Assembly (NCBI RefSeq): GCF_900107265.1
Contig: NZ_FNPJ01000003.1
Coordinates: forward strand, 1 to 64,000
Direction: 5' to 3'
Origin: Nitrosomonas sp. Nm33
GTDB taxonomy: Bacteria > Pseudomonadota > Gammaproteobacteria > Burkholderiales > Nitrosomonadaceae
DNA: 64,000 nucleotides
In this document: positions 58,163 to 64,000 of the stretch, piece by piece
How the letters are laid out: each line of letters begins with the position of its first letter
Numbering within the stretch: the first letter of the stretch is position 1
The notes under the pieces: model-generated
Seen by the model: only the letters and a program-made list of their open reading frames with translations
Database searches by the model: none
Told to the model about the DNA's origin: nothing
Made by a program: the position numbers and the translations under genes

Positions 58163-59025
58163 ATCATTCGGGCATTTTCTCAACGGAACTGCCAGAAAAA
58201 GAGAGTAACAGTACGTTACGTATTGCGGCTATTCAGATGGCATCAGGGCCAAGCGTATCTGCAAATCTGGAAGAGGCGTTTCGCTTGATTGAGCTGGCGG
58301 TATCACAAGAAGCAAAGCTGGTTGTACTTCCGGAATATTTCTGTATTATGGGGTTGCGCGATACCGATAAGTTAAGTGTTCGTGAACAGCCAGGCGAAGG
58401 CATGGTCCAATCATTTTTGAGCGAGACGGCTAAACGTTTCGGGATTTGGTTGGTGGGCGGATCAGTGCCATTGGAGAGCCATATATCTGATAAGATTTAT
58501 AATAGTTGCCTGGTTTATAATAATGAAGGCAGGCAAGTAGCACGCTACGATAAGATTCATTTGTTCGGCCTTGAATTGGGCGAAGAACGCTTCGCAGAAG
58601 AAAAAACAATCAAAGCCGGAGATAAAGTAGTTGCAATAGATTCTCCTTTTGGGCGTATAGGCTTATCTATTTGCTATGATCTTCGATTCCCCGAACTTTA
58701 TCGTCTGATGGGAAAGGTTGATATCATTCTTGCCCCATCTGCTTTTACTGCAATTACTGGTAAAGCACATTGGGAAACTTTGATCCGTGCACGTGCTATA
58801 GAGAATCAGGCGTATGTGATTGCGCCAGCCCAGGGAGGGTTTCATGTCAGTGGCCGTGAAACCAATGGAGATAGTATGATTGTTGATCCCTGGGGTGTTG
58901 TGATTGATCGACTGGCACGTGGATCCGGAGTTGTGGTGGCAACGTTGGATCGTGCATACCAATCTAGCGTGCGCGCAAGTTTGCCCGCACTAGAACATCG
59001 TTGCTTATGCTTATACCCATGTTAA
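58156..59025 (+). CDS. Nitrilase-superfamily amidase (deaminated glutathione amidase type)
   Basis: 289 aa carbon-nitrogen hydrolase. The catalytic triad is E60 (VLPEYF), K133 (YDKIHLFG) and C173 (SICYDLRFPE). The IHLFG and CYDLRFPELYR motifs place it in the Nit1/NIT branch, which repairs deaminated glutathione. It lies between yhdP and tldD, the usual place for this branch in betaproteobacteria. The first 20 residues are not conserved, so translation could also begin later, but no other start codon with a ribosome site precedes AAIQMASG. Confidence 0.9.
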   Translation: MLNHSGIFSTELPEKESNSTLRIAAIQMASGPSVSANLEEAFRLIELAVSQEAKLVVLPEYFCIMGLRDTDKLSVREQPGEGMVQSFLSETAKRFGIWLVGGSVPLESHISDKIYNSCLVYNNEGRQVARYDKIHLFGLELGEERFAEEKTIKAGDKVVAIDSPFGRIGLSICYDLRFPELYRLMGKVDIILAPSAFTAITGKAHWETLIRARAIENQAYVIAPAQGGFHVSGRETNGDSMIVDPWGVVIDRLARGSGVVVATLDRAYQSSVRASLPALEHRCLCLYPC

Positions 59026-59040
59026 ATGCAGAAAGGAAGA

Positions 59041-59057
59041 CTGTTCACTATGAACAG
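59041..59057. repeat. Short perfect hairpin after the amidase gene
   Basis: CTGTTCA (59041-59047), loop CTA, TGAACAG (59051-59057). It is 15 bases after the stop codon. No T-run follows; an mRNA processing or stability hairpin is possible. Confidence 0.45.
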
Positions 59058-59153
59058 GGTGGGTGAGTAGAGGTATTGAAGAATGATAGATTGTAATCTG
59101 TTTCTTACCCAGAAAGTTAGAATGTGTAATGTGGAAGTGAATATAATTTTAAG

Positions 59154-60602
59154 ATGAACGAGTTTTTTACTATTGCTGATCGCTGCCTATTGATGCCCTA
59201 TGAGCTGGATGCGAATAGATTGCATCAGGTATTTGGGCAAATACTTATACACAAGATCGATTATGCCGATCTTTATTTTCAATATAACCGTTCTGAAGGT
59301 TGGGTTCTCGAAGAAGGTATCGTTAAATCAGGTAGCTTTAATATTGACCAAGGTGTAGGGGTGCGCGCAATCAGTGGTGAAAAAACGGCGTTCGCCTATT
59401 CGGATGAGATCAGTCTTGATGCACTCGTATCTGCGGCAAAAGCAACGCGCGCCATTGCTGGTCAGAGAAGCATGCATCCGGCCCGAGTTGCTAAGCAGGT
59501 GGCATCCTATAACAGTAGGTCGCTTTACCTTCCTCAGGACCCCATTGCAAACTTTAAAGATAGCGACAAGGTGGCATTGCTGGAGAAACTTGAACGATTT
59601 GCGCGTGCGATAGATAAACGCGTCATTCAGGTTGTGGCATCGCTTGCGGGTGAGTACGAGGTTATCATGGTTGCACGTAGCGATGGTTTACTAGCTGCTG
59701 ATGTGAGGCCATTAGTGCGAATGTCATTACAGGTGATAGCAGAAGAAAAAGGCCGGCGTGAGCAAGGCGTTGCTGGCGGTGGTGGGCGATTTGATTACAC
59801 CTATTTCACTGATGAAATATTAAACGACTATGCACAAAAGGCAGTACACCAAGCGATAGTAAATCTGAATGCGAGGCCTGCTCCGGCAGGCACTATGACA
59901 GTAGTTTTAGGAAATGGCTGGCCTGGTATCCTGCTGCATGAGGCCATTGGCCATGGATTGGAAGGCGATTTTAACCGTAAAGGTAGCTCGGCTTTTTCTG
60001 GACGCATTGGTGAACGAGTTGCGGCCGATGGTGTGACTGTAGTGGATGATGGTACGCTTGCTAATCGTCGTGGATCTTTGAATATTGACGATGAAGGGAA
60101 TCCAACCCAATGTACGGTATTGATTGAGAATGGTGTACTCAAAGGCTATTTACAAGACAGCCTGAATGCAAGACTCATGAAGCAACCCCTTACAGGTAAT
60201 GGTAGACGCGAATCTTTTGCACATATTCCCATGCCACGCATGACAAATACCTATATGCTCAATGGAGATAAAAATCCAGAAGAAATTATTGCGTCAGTGA
60301 AACATGGATTGTATGCCGCAAATTTTGGAGGTGGGCAAGTAGATATCACGAGTGGTAAATTTGTCTTTTCTGCTGCAGAAGCTTACATGATAGAGAATGG
60401 GAAAATTTCTTACCCAATAAAGGGCGCAACTTTAATCGGTAACGGCCCAGATGTTCTGACACGTGTTTCCATGATAGGTAATGATATGGCGCTTGATCCA
60501 GGAGTCGGCACATGTGGGAAAGAGGGGCAGAGTGTGCCAGTAGGCGTTGGGCAGCCAACATTGCGAGTGGAAGGATTAACCGTGGGAGGAACAGGCGGTT
60601 GA
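59154..60602 (+). CDS. tldD: Metalloprotease TldD
   Basis: 482 aa. TldD and its partner TldE (PmbA) form a heterodimeric zinc protease that processes small peptides such as microcins and the CcdA antitoxin. The metal motif HEAIGH (H262, E263, H267) lies in [18 protein letters not shown]. The C-terminal [21 protein letters not shown] is invariant in the family. pmbA is not in the window, as is common. Confidence 0.95.
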   Translation: MNEFFTIADRCLLMPYELDANRLHQVFGQILIHKIDYADLYFQYNRSEGWVLEEGIVKSGSFNIDQGVGVRAISGEKTAFAYSDEISLDALVSAAKATRAIAGQRSMHPARVAKQVASYNSRSLYLPQDPIANFKDSDKVALLEKLERFARAIDKRVIQVVASLAGEYEVIMVARSDGLLAADVRPLVRMSLQVIAEEKGRREQGVAGGGGRFDYTYFTDEILNDYAQKAVHQAIVNLNARPAPAGTMTVVLGNGWPGILLHEAIGHGLEGDFNRKGSSAFSGRIGERVAADGVTVVDDGTLANRRGSLNIDDEGNPTQCTVLIENGVLKGYLQDSLNARLMKQPLTGNGRRESFAHIPMPRMTNTYMLNGDKNPEEIIASVKHGLYAANFGGGQVDITSGKFVFSAAEAYMIENGKISYPIKGATLIGNGPDVLTRVSMIGNDMALDPGVGTCGKEGQSVPVGVGQPTLRVEGLTVGGTGG

Positions 60603-60795
60603 CGGAGTCAGCGATCTTACTGCTGATTAATTATAAATCCAGGATATTTTCTCAGCGTCAGTTAGTCGGGAATAAAACCCAGATTCCTAGTAATATATGC
60701 AGATGCATGCATTTCTTTGTATTGTAAAACGAATAGCGGTTTGTCTGATGATATAGGCGTTATCGTTTGTTAACAGGATTGATTCCTGCAGCTTG
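60603..60795. other. Intergenic region tldD-ilvB, first part
   Basis: No gene is supported in these AT-rich bases. A promoter for the ilv operon probably lies here or in the structured stretch behind it, but no pair of boxes stands out. Confidence 0.4.
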
Positions 60796-60882
60796 AGTTT
60801 AAAAAAACTGAGAGTTAACCGAGGGCTAACTAAAAGTCATAATTAAATTATGACTGAGATATCCGAGATATATGAGATATAG
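60796..60882. promoter_or_regulatory. Structured leader or operator region upstream of ilvB
   Basis: Three inverted repeats follow each other. AGTTT/AAACT is at 60796-60809, AGTTA/TAACT at 60813-60831, and a perfect 10 bp pair AGTCATAATT/AATTATGACT around a single A at 60835-60855. Directly after come three 9-base direct repeats, GAGATATCC, GAGATATAT and GAGATATAG (60856-60882). The group ends 91 bases before ilvB. It could be a regulator binding site (palindrome plus phased repeats) or a folded mRNA leader. Confidence 0.5.
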
Positions 60883-60908
60883 TAGTGATAGAAAATAGCA
60901 GAGCGAAG

Positions 60909-60977
60909 ATGCATTTAACTAAGTTCTTATTTTTAGATTTTAGATTTTTTTTTGATACCAGGATACACAAAGGATGA
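60909..60977 (+). CDS. Possible 22-aa leader ORF overlapping ilvB
   Basis: MHLTKFLFLDFRFFFDTRIH, then KG. Its TGA overlaps the ilvB ATG (ATGA), so ribosomes finishing it could start ilvB. It has three Leu but no run of Ile, Val or Leu codons, so it is not a classical ilv attenuator peptide. The ribosome site before it is weak. Confidence 0.25.
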   Translation: MHLTKFLFLDFRFFFDTRIHKG

Positions 60978-62677
60978 GTGTAGAACTAACAGGTGCCGAG
61001 ATTACGGTGCGTTACCTGCAGGAAGAAGGGGTGAAATATATTTTTGGCTATCCTGGCGGTGCAGTGTTGTTTATTTATGATGAACTATTTAAGCAAGATA
61101 AAGTAAAGCATATTCTGGTTCGCCATGAGCAGGCAGCCCTTCATGCAGCGGATGGCTATGCTCGGTCCAGTAACAATGTGGGTGTTGCTTTAGTGACATC
61201 GGGACCTGGGGTAACGAACGCTGTGACAGGTATTGCGACTGCTTATATGGATTCTATTCCCCTCGTTATTATTAGTGGACAGGTTCCTACAGCAGCAATT
61301 GGCCAAGATGCGTTTCAGGAAGTGGATACAGTTGGAATTACGCGTCCTTGTGTAAAACATAATTTCTTGGTGAAAAACATCACTGAGCTTGCATCAACGA
61401 TAAAAAAGGCTTTTTATATTGCGTCAACCGGCCGTCCGGGGCCCGTTTTAGTTGATATTCCGAAAGATGTCACACAACAAAAGACGATATTTGATTACCC
61501 GAGCAGTGTGAGTTTGCGTTCCTATAATCCGGTTAGCAACGGGAATTCCCAACAGATAAAAAAAGCGGCGCAATTGATTTTGAGTGCAAAGCGGCCGATG
61601 ATTTATTCAGGGGGAGGTGTGATTCTGGATGATGCATCTGAAGCTTTGACAGAATTGGTGCGCTCGCTGAATTTTCCATGTACTAACACATTAATGGGAC
61701 TTGGCGGTTATCCTGCGACAGATAAACTGTTTGTCGGTATGCTAGGTATGCATGGAACCTATGAAGCCAATATGGCGATGCAATATTGTGATGTATTGAT
61801 TGCAGTGGGCGCGCGTTTCGATGATCGTGTCATTGGTAATCCCAAGCATTTTTACAGTGAAGAGCGAAAGATAATTCATATTGATATTGATCCTTCGTCT
61901 ATTTCCAAGCGTGTCAAGGTAGATGTTCCAATAGTGGGGAGTGTTTCCGAAGTATTGAATGAGCTGATTAAATTGATCAAGGCTAGTAAAGAAAAAACAG
62001 ATGCTCATGCACTCACGGAATGGTGGAAGCAAATAGATTTATGGCGCGAACGAGATTGCCTAAGGTATGATCGTACGAGTACAGTTATTAAACCGCAAAT
62101 GGTCGTCGAAAAGCTTTATGCGGTGACAAAGGGTGATGCATTTATTACGTCAGATGTTGGACAGCATCAGATGTGGGCTGCGCAGTTTTATCGATTTGAT
62201 AAGCCTCGCCGTTGGATTAATTCGGGTGGACTAGGTACCATGGGATTTGGGTTGCCTTCAGCAATGGGTGTGCAATTAGCTAATCCCAATGGAGTAGTAG
62301 CCTGTATTACAGGTGAAGCAAGTATACAAATGTGCATCCAGGAATTATCAACCTGTAAACAGTATCACTTGCCACTTAAAATCATTAATCTTAATAATCG
62401 GTATATGGGCATGGTTCGGCAATGGCAGGAATTTTTTCATGGAAATCGTTATTCAGAATCCTATATGAATGCGCTTCCAGATTTTGTCAAACTGGCTGAG
62501 AGCTATGGTCACGTCGGAATGAAGATAGAGAAACCAGAAGATATCGAAGGCGCTTTGGAGGAAGCTTTTAAACTCAAAGAGCGATTAGTTTTTATGGATT
62601 TTATTACTGACCAGACGGAAAATGTATTTCCTATGGTGCCAGGTGGTAAAGGTTTGTCTGAAATGATTCTGGTATAA
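60974..62677 (+). CDS. ilvB: Acetolactate synthase large (catalytic) subunit
   Basis: 567 aa ThDP enzyme making acetolactate or acetohydroxybutyrate for valine, leucine and isoleucine. The catalytic glutamate is E52 in RHEQAALHAADGYAR. FAD-region motifs include GVGARFDDRVIG-like sequence. The ThDP/Mg motif, normally GDGS or GEGS, reads G447-E448-A449-S, with N in IINLNNRYMGMVRQWQ further on. Full length. It is the first gene of ilvB-ilvH-ilvC; the symbol ilvI would serve equally. AAAGG lies 5 bases before the ATG. Confidence 0.94.
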   Translation: MSVELTGAEITVRYLQEEGVKYIFGYPGGAVLFIYDELFKQDKVKHILVRHEQAALHAADGYARSSNNVGVALVTSGPGVTNAVTGIATAYMDSIPLVIISGQVPTAAIGQDAFQEVDTVGITRPCVKHNFLVKNITELASTIKKAFYIASTGRPGPVLVDIPKDVTQQKTIFDYPSSVSLRSYNPVSNGNSQQIKKAAQLILSAKRPMIYSGGGVILDDASEALTELVRSLNFPCTNTLMGLGGYPATDKLFVGMLGMHGTYEANMAMQYCDVLIAVGARFDDRVIGNPKHFYSEERKIIHIDIDPSSISKRVKVDVPIVGSVSEVLNELIKLIKASKEKTDAHALTEWWKQIDLWRERDCLRYDRTSTVIKPQMVVEKLYAVTKGDAFITSDVGQHQMWAAQFYRFDKPRRWINSGGLGTMGFGLPSAMGVQLANPNGVVACITGEASIQMCIQELSTCKQYHLPLKIINLNNRYMGMVRQWQEFFHGNRYSESYMNALPDFVKLAESYGHVGMKIEKPEDIEGALEEAFKLKERLVFMDFITDQTENVFPMVPGGKGLSEMILV

Positions 62678-62680
62678 GAA

Positions 62681-63172
62681 ATGCGACATATTATCTCTTT
62701 ATTGATGGAAAATGAGGCCGGTGCTCTGTCTCGAGTAGCAGGCTTATTTTCGGCACGAGGTTATAACATTGAGTCACTCAATGTAGCGCCGACTGAAGAT
62801 CCAACTTTGTCTCGTATGACATTGGTCACAATAGGCTCGGATGAAGTTATTGAACAAATTACTAAGCAACTGAATAAATTAATTGAGGTTGTCAAAATAG
62901 TTGATTTGAGCGAAGGAGATCATATCGAGCGAGAGCTTATGCTGGTGAAAATAAAAGCCATTGGAGATGATCGTGAAGAAATGAAACGATTGGCAGATAT
63001 TTTTCGCGGCAATATTATTGACGTAACAGACAAGTCATACACCATAGAGTTGACAGGTACAAGCTCAAAACTCGATGCATTTCTTGAAACAATAGAGCGA
63101 AATATGATTCTAGAGACTATCCGAACTGGTGCTTCCGGTTTAGGTCGTGGAGAGCGGATCTTGAAGGTATAA
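62681..63172 (+). CDS. ilvH: Acetolactate synthase small (regulatory) subunit
   Basis: 163 aa. The N-terminal ACT domain (HIISLLMENEAGALSRVAGLF, ARGYNIESLNVAPTEDPTLSR) binds valine for feedback control. The C-terminal domain activates the large subunit (GNIIDVTDKSYTIELTGTSSKLDAF). It starts 3 bases after ilvB stops. The length is typical. Confidence 0.96.
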   Translation: MRHIISLLMENEAGALSRVAGLFSARGYNIESLNVAPTEDPTLSRMTLVTIGSDEVIEQITKQLNKLIEVVKIVDLSEGDHIERELMLVKIKAIGDDREEMKRLADIFRGNIIDVTDKSYTIELTGTSSKLDAFLETIERNMILETIRTGASGLGRGERILKV

Positions 63173-63271
63173 CAGATTGATTCGATAAAGATAACTAACT
63201 GATCCTATGCAGTATTAGTTACTAAAATTTTGTTTTGATATTTTTTGCGCCAGCTGGGTATATATTATTAA

Positions 63272-64000
<729 letters not shown>

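Overview
The window looks like chromosomal core DNA of a betaproteobacterium, most plausibly an autotrophic ammonia oxidiser of the Nitrosomonas type. This is an inference from protein families, gene order and one RNA element, not from a database search. Pointers are a glycolate-oxidase plus tartronate-semialdehyde-reductase operon (as expected in a RuBisCO user), a SAH riboswitch in front of ahcY, the betaproteobacterial orders yhbY/rlmE-ftsH-folP-glmM and mrcA/pilMNOPQ, a cysteine-poor HemB, and yhdP-nit-tldD. No rRNA operon, prophage, CRISPR array or classical insertion sequence is visible.

Layout. 0.07-4.8 kb (minus): garR-glcD-glcE-glcF, glycolate salvage. 5-10 kb: carA-carB-greA. 10-15.5 kb: yhbY (minus), then rlmE-ftsH-terminator-folP-glmM. 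15.9-19.8 kb: cysG, sbcB (minus), metF (minus, TTG start). 19.9-22.6 kb (minus): ahcY behind a SAH riboswitch, and metK; with metF these form a methyl-cycle cluster. 22.9-28.2 kb: gltX, tRNA-Ala(GGC), tRNA-Glu(TTC), birA, coaX, engB, hemB, with a candidate minus-strand small RNA at the engB/hemB junction. 28.2-35.7 kb: mrcA (minus), divergent from the pilMNOPQ type IV pilus assembly operon. 35.8-37 kb (minus): comF-trmL. 37-41.6 kb: bioB-bioF-bioH-bioC-bioD. 41.8-45.7 kb: a proline iminopeptidase-like hydrolase (minus), a patatin-like lipase, a TerC-family membrane protein and a UspA protein.

45.9-50.7 kb is the most accessory-looking stretch. It holds a GAF-domain fusion of a PilB/GspE ATPase behind a terminator hairpin. 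A tandemly duplicated REP-associated tyrosine transposase (RAYT) module follows, with one intact and one catalytically deleted copy, five REP palindromes and a third 3'-end remnant. A type IV pilin gene lies next on the minus strand. 50.9-64 kb returns to core genes: glnE (minus), yhdP, a 29-codon small ORF, a nitrilase-family amidase, tldD, a structured leader region, and ilvB-ilvH-ilvC. ilvC runs off the right edge.

Themes: C2 salvage, methyl-cycle control by a riboswitch, cofactor synthesis (biotin with its ligase BirA, CoA, haem, sirohaem, folate), type IV pili (assembly operon, extra ATPase, pilin) and envelope maintenance. The best leads for something undescribed are the four-hairpin RNA candidate at 27.0-27.1 kb, the RAYT/REP module, the structured ilv leader and two small ORFs coupled to downstream genes.
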